Assembly: GCA_026122225.1 (NCBI GenBank)
Contig: JANEZZ010000739.1
Coordinates: 310,001-374,000 of the forward strand
Length of the DNA stretch: 64,000 nucleotides
Source: Heloderma charlesbogerti
Lineage: Eukaryota; Chordata; Lepidosauria; Squamata; Helodermatidae
Direction of reading: 5' to 3'
Position numbers and translations under genes: made by a program. Below the pieces are notes generated by a model. The model was not told the origin of the DNA and did no database searches. It saw nothing but the letters and a program-made list of their open reading frames with translations. The first letter of the stretch is position 1, and the number at the start of each line of letters is the position of its first letter. This document shows, one piece after another, positions 44,840 to 56,218 of this stretch.

Positions 44840-45520
44840 GAGTCTCTTGCCTCCTGCAGCACGGAAGGGCGCCTCCTCCGCCCCTGCTGCTGTCCGCATG
44901 CCCGCCTGGCCACCTGAACCCCTCTGCGCGGATTCACCCCGGCCAGCCCAGGCACCGACCTCTCGGCCCACCGCCGCCGAGCCGCCCCCGTCCCACCCTG
45001 CGGAGCGGCCAGGGTCGGGACCAGGCAAAGGGAGCTGCCCCGGGGAGAGCGGGGCTGATCCTCTTCCTCCCGAATGCGCGGCCGCGAGTGGTGGGCGGGC
45101 TTGTCATTCAGGCGGGGCGGGGGCGCGGCTAGCCTTTCGCTCCCCTTGTCCGCTTCGGGCTGGGGCTGGTGGGGTCGCCGCCCTGCGTTTCGCGCCAGGC
45201 GTCGCTGTCTCCGCTGCCGCCGGCTGCCTTTTTCGCCGGCAGCATCAGCGCGGGTCAAGTCAGCGGGCTTTCCAGAGGTCATTTCCCAGCGGTCAGATGC
45301 GCCCCGCGCGGGCGTCTGTATCGCACGCCGGGTCTCCACCGCCCGGCAGCCTGGGAAGAGGGCAGCGCTTCTCCGAGCATGTGCGAAGTTCTGTATCCGC
45401 TCGGCGTTGGCCGTTTCTGCGCGCGCAGCGGCAAGCTTTTAAAGGAGCGGCGCGCGGCAGGCAGACATTCAGCCGGTGCAGCTGTTCCCAGCACGGCGTC
45501 TCCATGGTGAGAGGAGGTGG
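44840..45520. promoter_or_regulatory. CpG island, probable bidirectional promoter
   Basis: Dense CpG in contrast to all flanking DNA. On the plus strand a TATA-like cttttaaagg at about 45437 is followed by a plausible start region and a splice donor CCATG|GTGAGAGG at 45506. On the minus strand it lies upstream of the SCAN-SANT gene. The ORF across it is a product of high GC and is not called as a gene. Confidence 0.55.
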
Positions 45521-45884
45521 GGTGGAAGAAAGAGCTGCTGAATTTCGGCAGGTCGCATCCCCGTCGAGGCGGCGGAGCTCTGTCGGGACTCTTAATTGCG
45601 CTGACGAAGGGAACTAGTGGCTGTACTGCGCTGAAGAAGGGGATGGACTAAATGGGGTCTTGAGCTGACAAATAAAATGTTCCTGAACCGCATTTCCCCT
45701 TGCTTATGCTAAGGCACAATCATAACAGACAGCCTCCTGAGCATGTGCAAAGTAGGTTTTCCTGACCAGTGAATAACTACAGCCAGCCTTCCCCCATATC
45801 TGGGGGAAATTAAACACCCTTAATGTAATAAGGTAACCACCGAGAAGATGCCTGGGGGGTTACCAGTTTCTTGGTTGCATCTTT

Positions 45885-46025
45885 ACCCCGCCGTTCCTTC
45901 AAGAGGCTCAGGTTAGCGCAATGGTTCCCCCCGTTATTATCACAGCAGCCCAGTGAGGTAGGCTAGCTGAGAGAAGGGGAGCTTCGTGGCTGAGCCGGGA
46001 TTCGAACTCGGCACCCCCCGCCGGT
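45885..46025 (-). mobile_element. tRNA-derived SINE, minus strand, diverged
   Basis: Contains cagcccagtgaggtaggcta and the complement of a B box (gggattcgaactcgg). Confidence 0.6.
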
Positions 46026-46289
46026 CATGATGACCCAATATGTCCCCAAGCAGAGATGCCAGGTCTTCTTGGCAGCTGCACCTTCTCAGCTGGAAGCCAA
46101 TAATACCCCCTCATCTCCAATGCGCGAATTCGAATTGCTCAGGGAAACGAGGAGAAAACATTCTGCACATGCCCAGGGACACCATCTTCTTTGCGTGTTG
46201 CCCACGGCTGCAAAAACAGCTTCTGCGGGAACTAACCCACCTTTGGGGAATCTCCCCTTCTGCTTGCTCCGCTAGCCGTCTGGCTCGGT

Positions 46290-46620
46290 TTCTACGCCTC
46301 CCTCGGTCGTGCAGTGCCGCTGTCCAGCGAGTGGGCTGCCTTGCTGGAAGCTCCAGCAGGTGGAGCTCGCGGCTCGCCTCTTTTCCCGGCCGGAATCAGC
46401 AAGCGGGAGACGGAGCGCCCGAGTTTGTTGGGCTGCGCGCGGGCCTGGTTGCAGGCTGCCGCTAGCGCAGGCAACGATTCAAGGAGGCTGGAGGGGGCAG
46501 GGCGACAGCCGGCCAGGTATGAGTCCGAGGGGGAGGAGAACAAGGGATCGGGGCCCAGAGACAGCTGGGGGTGCTGTCCGCCGCTGGAAGGTGGGGGCCG
46601 GGAGCCGGGACACAGGGTTC
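46290..46620 (+). promoter_or_regulatory. Second CpG-rich region, possible ZSWIM9-like first exon
   Basis: GC-rich with many CpG. A good plus-strand donor, CGGCCAG|GTATGAG, is at about 46515. It is 5 kb upstream of the first coding exon of the SWIM gene. Which CpG region serves which gene is not decided by the sequence. Confidence 0.4.
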
Positions 46621-46994
46621 TGGGCAGACCGAGCCTTTAAACGCATATATGCATCTTCCTTGCAGCATGTGCACATCACCCAGTAATACATATTTTTGCA
46701 TGTATTGCATTATGTATTAAACTTGCCCATTTATGTGTCAGGATATGATGTAAGTTTTCTGTTGCTTGTGCGTGCATGCACAGGTAAGTAAGTATAAGTG
46801 TGTGTGCTTGCGTGTATATACACATCAGACATATACATATATGTATATGTTCGTACACAGGATAGGGGCTTGGAAGCAGGGATCAGATTTCTGCAGGTCA
46901 GCACCATCCATTTATATAAGCCAGCTGTTGTGAGCATTGAAGTGACTAGGGCCTGCATTCAATTTGGGGGAAGCCCAGGTGGCAGGTGCCTAGG

Positions 46995-47195
46995 GAGTGG
47001 CCCGTATCTCAGTGGTGGGGCATGTACTTTGCATGCAGAAGATTCCCAGGTGCCATTCCCAGTGTCTCCAGGTAGAGCTGGAAAAATTCCTGCCTGAAAC
47101 CCTGGAGATCCACTGCCAGTCAGTGTCGACAATACTGGGCTAGAAGGACCAATGCTCTGACTCAGTATAAGGCAGCTTCGTATGTTCCTATTTTC
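46995..47195 (+). mobile_element. SINE with tRNA-Ala-like head
   Basis: Same family as 41091: tactttgcatgcagaagatt, ctgccagtcagtgtcgacaa, ggcagcttcgtatgttccta. Confidence 0.65.
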
Positions 47196-47449
47196 CATTT
47201 TTGCACACATACACAGACATGTCATTCTTCTTGTGCCACAGGCACACATTCACAACTTGGACCTGATTGTTGCAGTGCGTTCCCCCACTCCCACCTTTGT
47301 ATGCACACCCCACCCCGCAAAAAACCACATCACATGTTTTGCTTCTTAGAATCTTAATTCAGAGGCACCGGCAGCCTCGCAAGGGCAGTTGTTACTGATG
47401 GGAGTAAAGCGTTTCACACATCAAAATATTTCCATATTGTTTTTCCAGG

Positions 47450-47850
47450 TCAATTCAAGGTGCTGATTTTAACCTAAAGATTACATGGCTTAGGGCCTAG
47501 TCATCTAAGGGGCTGCCTGTCTTTCTGTGGACCTATGCAGTTATTAAAATCTGCAGGTGAAGTCCTTTTGAAGCTATCACTTGAAGAGGCCCATTTGTTG
47601 AGCATGTGTGGAAGAGCTTTCTGGCTCTCCCCTCAGTTAAGATTTGGTCCCCACTCTGTAGGCTTTTCAAATGGAGTTAAGATGCATCTTTTCACTCTCG
47701 CCTTTTAAATGTTTCAGCGTTTTTTTAATGTTGCTTTAATATAGTTTTACTGTTGGTTTTGAATGCTTTTATGTTGTTTGATGAGCTGTGTACCACCTTG
47801 GCGATTTGTGGAAAGGCGGTAGAGAAATATTGCTAATAAAAATTTGCTAC
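47450..47850 (+). mobile_element. LINE 3' end, L2-like
   Basis: Begins gtcaattcaaggtgctgatt and ends gtgtaccaccttggcgattt and aaatattgctaataaaa. Confidence 0.55.
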
Positions 47851-48402
47851 TTATATACATTTTTTTCTTCTTCAGGTTATTTTTAATTTGAATGGTGGGA
47901 AGGCATCTCAGTTCAAAGAAAAGGCATCTGCTTCAGTAGGTACGTATGTATTTTGTCACTGCATGCTCTGGTTGTGGGTGGATACTGAAGGCTGTATGCA
48001 ATGTTAGTCCTACTTAGAGTAGACCCATTGAAGCAAATGGGATTTAAAGTTAGACTACCATTTGATTCAACTCAAAATCTCTAATGCTAAGGCATCATAA
48101 CCTCCAAGTATGTTCTATTTGGCAAGAATTTTCCCAGCTGCCTTACTTGAGTACCAAATTTAACTACTTTGCCAGAATATGCTGCATGCTGAATTCTGAT
48201 TTCTAGCAAATATTGAAAAATAACCAGATTTCTGGATTCTAAATAGTATTACATAGCACTGTTTAAACGTTCAAAACAAAATGCAAAAACTTGTACTTCC
48301 CAGGAGATATGGAAATATACATCTTACAGGAAAGAGAAGAGCAAGAGGAAAACCTGTTTGTTATTTTGGTAATAACTTGGCCAAAGTCAAGCATTTTTGA
48401 CG

Positions 48403-48692
48403 TAATGTGTACTCAGAAGTAAATCTCACTGTGATCAATGGAGTTAGTACCCCCAGGTAAGCGTGCACAGGATTGAGCTGCAACTCCCATTGATTTAAGT
48501 GAGAGAGTATGGCTACAATCCTCTGCCAACTTTCCAGGGAGTAACCCCTATTGAATTCAATGGCACTTACTTCTGAGTAGACAACATATAGAATTGCGCT
48601 GTTAAGCACATACATGTCTACTTGGAAGTAACCTCCACTGAGTTCAATGGGGTTTATTGCCAGGTATTCGCATATAGGATTTCAGCTTAAAT
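48403..48692. repeat. Three consecutive family C foldback repeats
   Basis: Copies at about 48403-48482, 48508-48602 and 48602-48692 follow each other almost without a gap. Middle blocks are gatcaatggagttagtaccc, ccctattgaattcaatggca and ccactgagttcaatggggtt. Confidence 0.65.
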
Positions 48693-49024
48693 CTCTCCTT
48701 GGGGCTTAGGAGTGCTTAACTTTTATAGGCTAATGCTGTTAATTTTTACATAAGTCAGTCACTGTTAATTAATGGAGTTTAGAAGTTCAGTATCTATAGG
48801 GAAATGTCACCATGATGAGGCAAAACAAACAAGCATCCGATTCTTCAAATGTAGCTCTGATGTAGCACAGCGAAATGTATGTGAAATCCTTTAATTGAAA
48901 ACCATACAGCATTTCATGTGCTTAATACAGCCATATTTAGACTTGTGGCATTTTAAGAATGAGTAAATCTGAAGGACCATTGAAGCATATGCTTATTATA
49001 TTAATGTATATGCTTGCATTGTTA

Positions 49025-49320
49025 AGTGTAACTCAGGTAAGTCAGGGTTTAAAGAACGTTTGGGAGTGAGTGCACAGTGGGAGGGACTTGTGTGTGTGTG
49101 TGGATTCTGAGGTTATAAAAGGAGAGAGCTGACAATTAGTCAGATAGGGACTTGGGGATTGAAGAGGCCCCATCTAGTTAGTGAGCTTTTGAAATAAGGA
49201 TTTAGAAGGAGTAGAGTAGGTAGATTAAGACCAAGTATAGATTGATTAATAATAGTGTATATAATTCTTTTTGTGTTTAAGACATTTTATTTGTTTTGCA
49301 TACAAAATCCCATGTGGCTG
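49025..49320 (+). mobile_element. Possible LTR fragment
   Basis: A TATA-type box (ggttataaaaggagagagct) near 49113 is followed by a short leader and AT-rich sequence, as in solo LTRs. Ends are not resolved, so this is tentative. Confidence 0.25.
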
Positions 49321-49324
49321 TTTG

Positions 49325-49495
49325 GTTTTTATTATTTTATTATTTTATTTATTAAATTTCTTAATCGCCCATCCGGCCGGTCATCCAGCCACTCTGGGTG
49401 ATGTACAACAGCACAATTTAAAACAGTAAAATTACACATTAAAACACCGTCTAAAAATACCCTAACCCACCACAAATGCCTGCCTGAACAATGAA
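49325..49495 (-). mobile_element. LINE 3' end, minus strand
   Basis: Reads ttattaaatttcttaatcgc, then actctgggtgatgtacaaca, then gtaaaattacacattaaaac. Confidence 0.5.
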
Positions 49496-49737
49496 GCTTA
49501 TTGCGCCACCATTAGAAAATCTATTTCCTTGTTACTTCTCCCGTGTTGGGTAGAGGGAACCAATTAGGCATATCGGGTGTCTCTTTAACGGAGAGAATAA
49601 AAGGGCTGAAACTCTGTGTGTTCATGAGGACAACTGACCAAAGCGGAGGCAGATGTCCTGAGGGGTTTCATCAGGTGGAAACTGGAGAAGGTAGAACCTC
49701 AGGGCAGGAACATCACAACCACCTCCTATATGAACCT

Positions 49738-50350
49738 ACGGTGCTGGCTCCAGGTTTTGGGGGGCCCTTGGGCAAGACACCCTGAATGGGCCCCCTGCTT
49801 CAGTGACCTGGTCTGCACAATCACCATGAGTTAAACAAGCCACAGTTTAACTAAGTTAAACAAGCCACGGTTAACAAGCCACCGCAGCTTGTTTAAGCCA
49901 CAGCACATGCCCATGGGTTATTTGAGGGTTGTTTCCCCCTCCAACAAACCATGCCACCCAGGTTCGGACAACATGGCAAGCTGCACCCCGGTGGGTGATT
50001 AGGCCAGTGGTGCCTGGCACATACCATGGCTTGTTTTAACCCACGGTGATCATGTGAACCAGCCCAGTGAATCTGCCTTTTCAACACCATTGTCAACTGC
50101 TGCTTTTTCTCCACATTCTTTCTCATTGTTGCTCCCACTAGCTTGCTTGACTGGCAGAAAGTTAGTGAGCAAGTCGGCAGTGGCAGCTTCTCCTCCTCCT
50201 CCTCCCCACCGCTGCTGTCTGGGCCAGAGCAAGAGGCAGGAGAACAAGCAGGTTGCCATGGTGAAGAGGAGGTCTACTCCATTAGACCCTGCTCTTGTCA
50301 GTGGACCCTTGCTGGGGATGTGGGCCCTGAGTAAATGCCCAACCATGCCT
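49738..50350. mobile_element. Composite non-autonomous elements
   Basis: The outer part (ggtgctggctccaggttttg; ggggatgtgggccctgagta) matches 34202-34562 in reverse. An inner 49815-50065 block has aagccacagtttaact and gcttgttttaacccacgg, near-complementary ends of another MITE type also seen at 57130-57360. Confidence 0.4.
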
Positions 50351-50384
50351 CCCCTTGAGGCCAGTCCTGAGAACCTATCCACAT

Positions 50385-50765
50385 ATTTTGATCGTCGAGG
50401 GAGGCTCCGCTCGTGATCCGACCACCATCTGGAGTGCGGTGGATAGGTGTGTGGGGGAGGGTCTTCTCCTTTATGATGCCCAGGCTATGGGACTGTTTAT
50501 CCCAGAAGACTTAGCTGGTCTCCTCTTGTCCGCCTTTAGGCAAGAAGTCAAAACAGTGCTCTTTAGGCAAGCATTTGATCAGGACACACCATGAAATAAC
50601 ATGAAATTATTCTGGTTTATCCTTTTTAAAAAAATCTTTTAGTGTTACAATACTGTTGCTGCTTTATGGCAGGTGTTCAATATTTTATTAGTTTTTTATT
50701 AGTGATTTTATTACATTTTTAAAGTAATGGTTGTTGGCCATCCTGAGGGTCCCACCTTGTAACAA
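50385..50765 (+). mobile_element. LINE 3' region
   Basis: Contains ctcgtgatccgaccaccatc, gtccgcctttaggcaagaag and agtgctctttaggcaagcat, followed by T-rich 3' sequence. Subfamily is not certain. Confidence 0.45.
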
Positions 50766-51019
50766 AAAATGAGGAAATGTCTTTATACACAAATAACAGA
50801 TGGGTTGCTGCTTTTATCACATCCTAGTGATGTTTTTTCCCCTTCATTTTTTGGGTTACATTTTATGGCAAATTCGCCTACATCTATAGTGATTTGTAAA
50901 CCTCTACCTTCAGGAAGGGAGGGGAAACTTCCAAGGAAACCTAGCCATTCACTGGCTACAAACTTCATCACTGGAACCACTTGCCTCACTGCCTCCTTCA
51001 TCACCTTTTTATTTAGTTA

Positions 51020-51140
51020 GGATGAAATCCTATGCATGTTTAGACAGAAAAAAAGCCCTACAATTCCCAGCATTCCCCAGCCAACAAAATTTGTAGGACT
51101 TGTTTCTGTCTCAACATGCATAGGATTGCGCCCTGAGTTA
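51020..51140. repeat. Palindromic MITE, family B
   Basis: The ends gaaatcctatgcatgtttag and caacatgcataggattgcgc are complementary. The inner block is caattcccagcattccccag. Confidence 0.7.
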
Positions 51141-51164
51141 ATTATGCAACAATACGTCACTTAC

Positions 51165-51420
51165 ATTAAATAAATTTCTATGTGATGTACAAAAGCCAAG
51201 TCTTCATACAGTTGTCAAGATTACCTTCCTGGGAATGCCTGTTGGGAAAGGTATGTTTTCATCCAGTACCAAAAACCCAGAAGGATTAGCCGCCATCTAA
51301 TTACTAGCGGTAGGGAGTTCCAGAGAGTGGCTGCTACAATACTAAAGGCCCTGATCCAAGCCGTGATGGATCAGACTTCCAAAACCTTGGGTACCACCAG
51401 GAAGGATTCTCCTGATGAGG
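51165..51420 (-). mobile_element. LINE 3' region, minus strand
   Basis: Contains ctagcggtagggagttccag and aaggccctgatccaagccgt, in the same order as other LINE 3' regions of the window. It ends just before the first SWIM coding exon. Confidence 0.45.
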
Positions 51421-51492
51421 CCAGCAACCAAGCAGGCGATCAGTAGGGGATCAGGCGATGTGATTGGTTTTGCTGTTCTGCTCGCAGGTGCC

Positions 51493-51740
51493 ATGGGGGA
51501 CCTAGGCCTGGGCCGGGAGTTCCACACCTGGCACCAGTTCAGCATGTTCTTCGACGACTGGTGCGAAAAGCACCAGGTGCTGTTCATCATCGCCAGCCTG
51601 AAGCCACTGATCTCCCTGCGTCAGAACCCGCCTTACTATCAGCCCAGCCTAGCTGAGAGGCTCCGCTTCCGTTTTGTGCGTCTCATCTGCAAGCACAGCG
51701 GGACTTATGTGGGGCAAAGCACCGTGCAACGCAACCACCT
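51493..51740 (+). CDS. ZSWIM9: ZSWIM9-like gene, first coding exon
   Basis: The acceptor ttgctgttctgctcgcag opens the exon at 51488 and ATG follows at 51493. The exon encodes 82 codons plus two bases (MGDLGLGREFHTWHQFSMFF onward) and ends phase 2 at CACCT|GTAAGC. The segment has FHTWHQFSMFFDDWCEKHQ and FRFVRLICKHSG, the start of a FAR1/MULE-like DNA-binding fold. In human ZSWIM9 the matching start reads SWAEFSRFFDAWCQ and YSYVRLVCK (from memory). The function of ZSWIM9 is unknown. The transcription start is probably in one of the CpG regions to the left. Confidence 0.75.
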
Positions 51741-51944
51741 GTAAGCTGTTGTTATTGTTTATTTGTTTATTTCTATTGCACCATCAGTGTGCATGGCACT
51801 TTACAAAGGACAAGAGGACAGGTACCTGCCCCAAGGAGCTTACAGTCAAAAATGCAATCTCCGAGAAATTACAGAGGAAGGGGAGATGGGACAAATTGGT
51901 AAGCAATATGCAGTTGTTTCGAATTCAGCATGCTTAGCCTGTGA

Positions 51945-52085
51945 CAGTAGGGTAGCTTTCCCCAAGCTGGTGTCCTTCGTGTTTTGACTAAAACTCCCAT
52001 CATCCATGACCCTTGGCCATGCTGGCTGGGGCCAATGGGAGTTGTAGTCCAAAACATCTGGAGGCTGCCAGGTTCAGGGAGGCTG
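51945..52085. repeat. Palindromic hAT-like MITE, family A
   Basis: Arms aaaactcccatcatccatga and gggagttgtagtccaaaaca around gccatgctggctggggcc. Confidence 0.65.
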
Positions 52086-52407
52086 CAGTGGGGTTAGGGA
52101 GCTAGGAGGTTGTGCCAAAGACTTCACAGAAAAGGTAGGTTTTGAGGAGGGATTTGAAGGAAGCAAGGGAGGCAGCATCACGCAGGTGTTCTAGGAGGCA
52201 ATTTCAAGGATGCAAGGGAGAAAGGATGGAGTCTCTTGGGAGCAAGGCCTTTCTATCTGGGGAGGAGCAGAAATCTTCAAGTATCTCACCCTGCCAAGTT
52301 TTATATGCAGTAAATAACTGAAATGGCATCCTGATGCATAAGAATATGATTCTATGAGCCAGGGTCTCCCACCAGGCCCAGTCTCACCACAGCTATAAAC
52401 TCTTTGA

Positions 52408-52570
52408 TGGGGCCACAGCCCAGTGGTAGATCACATGCTCTGTAGGCAGGTGGTCCTGGGTTCAGTCCATGGCATCTCCGCTGAAAAGGATCTTAGGTAA
52501 CAGGACTGGGCAAGGAACCTGAGATCTTGAATTGCTGCTTCCAATAAGAGTAGCTCAGAACTGAGCTAAG
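52408..52570 (+). mobile_element. SINE with tRNA-like head, diverged
   Basis: The head cagcccagtggtagatcaca and the B box gggttcagtcc are recognisable; the body is poor. Confidence 0.5.
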
Positions 52571-52594
52571 TGGGATTTAATAGGCGGATTAATA

Positions 52595-52700
52595 TATTCA
52601 GACTAGATCGCCGCAGTGTATTGTACATGGGGCTGCCTTGGAAGGCTGTTTGGAAGCTTCAGTTGGTGCAGGGTACAGCAGTGAATAACGTACCCCTGTT
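52595..52700 (+). mobile_element. L2-like LINE scrap
   Basis: Translates to VLYMGLPWKAVWKLQLVQG, the same segment as GLPLHLVQKMQLVQN in the LINE at 18090-18900. Confidence 0.6.
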
Positions 52701-53558
52701 CCGAAAACCCATGAGTGAACAGTGCAGAATTAAGGCACGCGCTTCAGAATGAACCTGCAGTATTGGCCAGCCCTGTTTGCCTTTCTCAACATGGGCATGG
52801 CCTAATCCGGGGTCAGATGTTTCTGCTGATTTCCAGGGTTGCTTTATGAAGCACTAATTCCCCATTGCACAAGCACAACACAATCAGCGGGCACGCAGCA
52901 GCCCCGCTGGGTACGGTGCACAATCTTCAAATTCAAAGTCTGCAATGAGAAAAAAGGATGAAGGGCGCTTTTTAAAAGTTACGTTGTTGACATTCAGACC
53001 TAATTTTGTGGATTTGTGTTGCATATGCAGTATATTTCAAAGAATTACTGATGTCTCACAGTCTTCTGGTCTGAGAGAGACAGCGCAGATTTTCCCCGCA
53101 AAAACTATCGAGTTTCAAGCCACAAAAATGTTGCCTTCGACAATAGATTTCAAATGTTGGCATATACTATTTACATTGCACATTGGTATTTTCTTTTTTA
53201 AAATAATAATTGTTAATGCAGAGTTTTATTCTTTTATCTTCTTATATTTTTATCTTTTATTGTTCACCACTCCAGACTCTGTCTAGATGTGAAGCATTAT
53301 ATAAATGTTGTAAAAAATAAATAAGTTATAATACTTCACCTTTTTTTAATGAAGTCAGTGAATTTTGCTTTTGGGAAGGCACAAGATGCCGCAGATATTT
53401 TCAGTTTTTCCCAGAGGTATATTTCCTCTACAGGGAAAAGAACACAGGGAGGGAGTGGGCGGCAGTTTTCATCTCCATCCTCTTGGAGTTCTGGGTCAGC
53501 AGCACGCTGGTCTCCTGCCACATTCTGTCACCAAGTGAACTGCTCTCCTCTCTTGCAG

Positions 53559-54930
53559 CAGTGAGAAGATCGACTGCCCAGCCTCCATCACACTGCGCCT
53601 CGGCCCTAAGAAGGACCGCCTGGTGGTGATCGAGGCCAACCTGGAGCACAACCACCGCCTTTCAGAGCTCGAATTTGCCCACCACTTCAAACGGCACCAG
53701 CTGAGGGCCAGCCTGGGGCTCCCCATCCGCATCACCAACAGCATTTCCAAGCGCTTCCTGGCCCCGGACCTGATCTGGAACCTGGAGGACTATAGCAAAG
53801 CCAAAGACAAGGGCATGTGTGACCTCCTGGCCATCCTGGATGGGCTCTTCAAGGCTGATGTGGGCGCCAAAGTCAAACTGGTGTTCCAGGAGGACGTGGC
53901 CGTCCTCAACAGCATCTTCCTGGCCACCTCGCACATGCGCGAGCTTGTGCACCGCTTCCCCTCCCGCCTCTTCCTTGAGCGCGCCGCCTGCCTGGATGCA
54001 GACTTTGAGCTCTTCACGGTGCTGTGCCAAGACGCCAACGGGCGTGGGCGGGAGGTGGCCTACTGCCTGGCCCGCCAGGGACTGCCTAACCTCCTCATCT
54101 TCATTGTGGCTTCGCTGGTGCAGAGCGCCCCGGACATCAAGTTGCGGGTGAAGGTGGTCACGGTCGGGGCCGGAGTGATGGGGCTGGATGCAGTGGAGGA
54201 GGTGCTGCCATGCGCCCGGGTGCAGATCTGCCGCCTGCAGGTCTTGGAGGCCCTCTACCGCAAGGCCTGTGAGCTCGAGGTGCCAAAGGAGGACCAGATC
54301 CGCAACCTGCTGCTCAACCTGGCGAACGCCGACTCGCCCCGGGTCTACAGCCAGTACCTGAGCGACCTGGAGGACGCGGCCCCGCTCTCCTTCCTGCAGT
54401 ACTTTCTGGAGCGTTGGCACCCCCAGAAAGGCATGTGGGCGGAGTGCTGGGCCTTCGAGAAGAACCGGGAGTGTTCCTTCCTTGACCACCTCAGCACGCA
54501 TCGCCGTAAGCTGCTGACAACGCTCAGCCCCCCGATGGCGTTGGCGGCCTGTGTCCGGGGCCTGCTGGACCTCCAGGTCCTGCACGTGGAGACGTCGACG
54601 CTCAACGTGGTCCCTGTGGCCGAGCTGTACCACACTGCCTGCCTGCCCGAGAGCGCCAGTTTGGTGGCAGAGGAGCTGGACCTGGTGCCCCATGCACATT
54701 ACGAGCTCAAGGAGGTGCCTGACGGCTACCTGCTGGAGGGCAGCACTTGCTCTTTCCTGGTGAGCCAGGACCTGGCCACGTGCAGCTGCTCCATCTATAT
54801 GGCTCACCAGCTGCCCTGCCGACACGTCTTTGCCGTACGCCTCTGGGTCGGAGAGCCTCTTTTTGACCCCAACCTGCTGCCTGGCTCACCAGGCAGGCGT
54901 CAGGACATCACAAGAGAGGAGGAAGGCTAG
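53559..54930 (+). CDS. ZSWIM9: ZSWIM9-like gene, main and last exon
   Basis: Joined in phase 2 (CT + C) to the previous exon, it completes a 539-aa protein. After a FAR1-like segment (DRLVVIEANLEHNHRLSELE) comes a degenerate MULE-transposase-like middle (VKLVFQEDVAVLNSIFLA; LPCARVQICRLQVLEALYRK). It ends in a SWIM zinc finger, with C491, C493, C503 and H505 giving CxCx9CxH (CSCSIYMAHQLPCRHVFAV). Middle motifs match remembered human ZSWIM9 almost word for word (AKVKLVF, LPCARVQICR). Mammalian ZSWIM9 has a long extra repeat region that is absent here. The exon is GC-rich at third positions and intact. Stop at 54928-54930. SWIM fingers bind DNA or protein; the role here is unknown. Confidence 0.82.
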
Positions 54931-55880
54931 CTGCTGTCCTATTGCCAGCCCAAGAACAGGCCATATGCACTGAATGGCAGTGCACAAGACCTGGTGACCA
55001 CCTCCATAGTTGCCTCTCGGGCACAAGGAAGACGATGTTCTCACTGTATGACTGCACATGTTTGGGTGGAAGCAATCCAGTCCAGAGCACGAGACAGACT
55101 GACTGCTGACAGGCATCATGGGGGCAAACTGGCAGTGCTCGCCCACGTGCCCAAGGATTGGTGGGTGCTAGGAAACATGACATGGGCACTGTCACGTGCT
55201 AGGGCTGGGGTCCTGTGAAGCTCCACGGCTATTCCAGAGAAAAGGGAGGTGTAGTTTAAAGGGCAGGTGCTAGGCCCCTCTCACTCAGTCAGATACATGC
55301 AGGCAGCTGCTGCAGGATTTTAGACTTGGACACTCATTTATTCTGCAAATCCAAGCACAAAATTCTGCAGCTAGAAAAGCAAAATTCTGACCATCGCTGG
55401 TGAGCAGAATAAGCTCAGCTGCCTTTTTTTTAAAAGTCAAAATTCTACACCAAGGTCGCTCAAATTGTCTTGTGAAACTCAATTCTATGCACATTATGCA
55501 ACATGCAGCTCGACTGTATGCAGAGTTAGATGTGCTGAAATCAGCGGGCTTAGGTGTGCCAAACTCTGCCTAAGATCGGGCTGTTAAGCATACTGGTTTA
55601 TTCTGTGTAATCCATTTTGCTTCTGGTAGTTAATGGAAAGGAGCGGAGAGCTGAGCAGGACACTGGAGGCCTATCCTGTTCTGACCACTCACAGCCCTGC
55701 TCAGCTCAGCCCTCTCCTCTTGGCTTCTGGGATTTCCCCCAGGAAATGCCCACAACGTTACAGATGCTGGATTCTATGCCCCGTATCAGGTTTGGTAGTT
55801 GTCCAGCACACGCAACTCTAGGAAGAAGCAATGTGCCCAAACACACAAAACTTAAGCCGTGCCATTCGATGATCTGATCT

Positions 55881-55886
55881 AATAAA
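55881..55886 (+). terminator. Candidate polyadenylation signal of the ZSWIM9-like gene
   Basis: First good AATAAA on the plus strand after the stop, giving a 3' UTR of about 0.95 kb. The sequence between contains no recognised repeat, which fits a UTR. Confidence 0.45.
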
Positions 55887-55977
55887 CCCACCGATTTGAA
55901 CCTTAAGGCGTACTGTTCTTGTGGTTCCTGGTGAGCCACACACGAGAGGGGGTGTGGAGAACAAAGACAAGCACACA

Positions 55978-56218
55978 AGCTCAGGGGTGGGCAGCCTTTC
56001 TTCTGCTGGGGGCCACATGTCAGCAGTGAATGGGCCTGAAGCTAGCAATGGGCAGGGACAGAGCCAAAAATGAGTGGTTCCCCCTTTTTTCTCTCTCTCT
56101 GTCTTCCTTCCCATGCAGCAGGCTGCTAGGGAAGGGACAAATCACCCTTGCCAAAGGTCTGAACTGATCACATGCAGAGGGCCCTTGAAATTAGGCTGAA
56201 GGTTGCCCACCCCTGCAC
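55978..56218. mobile_element. hAT-like MITE
   Basis: Ends caggggtgggcagcctttct and gaaggttgcccacccctgca are complementary. The inner sequence (ggccacatgtcagcagtgaa) differs from family A. Confidence 0.6.

Larger units (their letters stand above)
51741..53558 (+). other. Intron of the ZSWIM9-like gene
   Basis: GTAAGC ... tctcctctcttgcag. It holds a dispersed repeat at 51765-51900, a family A MITE, a tRNA-Ala-like SINE and an L2-like LINE scrap. Confidence 0.75.

Noticed and set aside
44847..45617. 256-codon plus-strand frame
   Set aside because: It lies in a CpG island where high GC removes stops. Composition is random Ala/Pro/Arg-rich and other frames are open too.
51415..51492. Earlier ATG (51415) for the ZSWIM9-like exon
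   Set aside because: It lies before the splice acceptor (gctcgcag at 51487) in LINE-derived intron sequence.
53662..54825. 387-codon minus-strand frame
   Set aside because: It is an antisense shadow of the GC-rich ZSWIM9-like exon.
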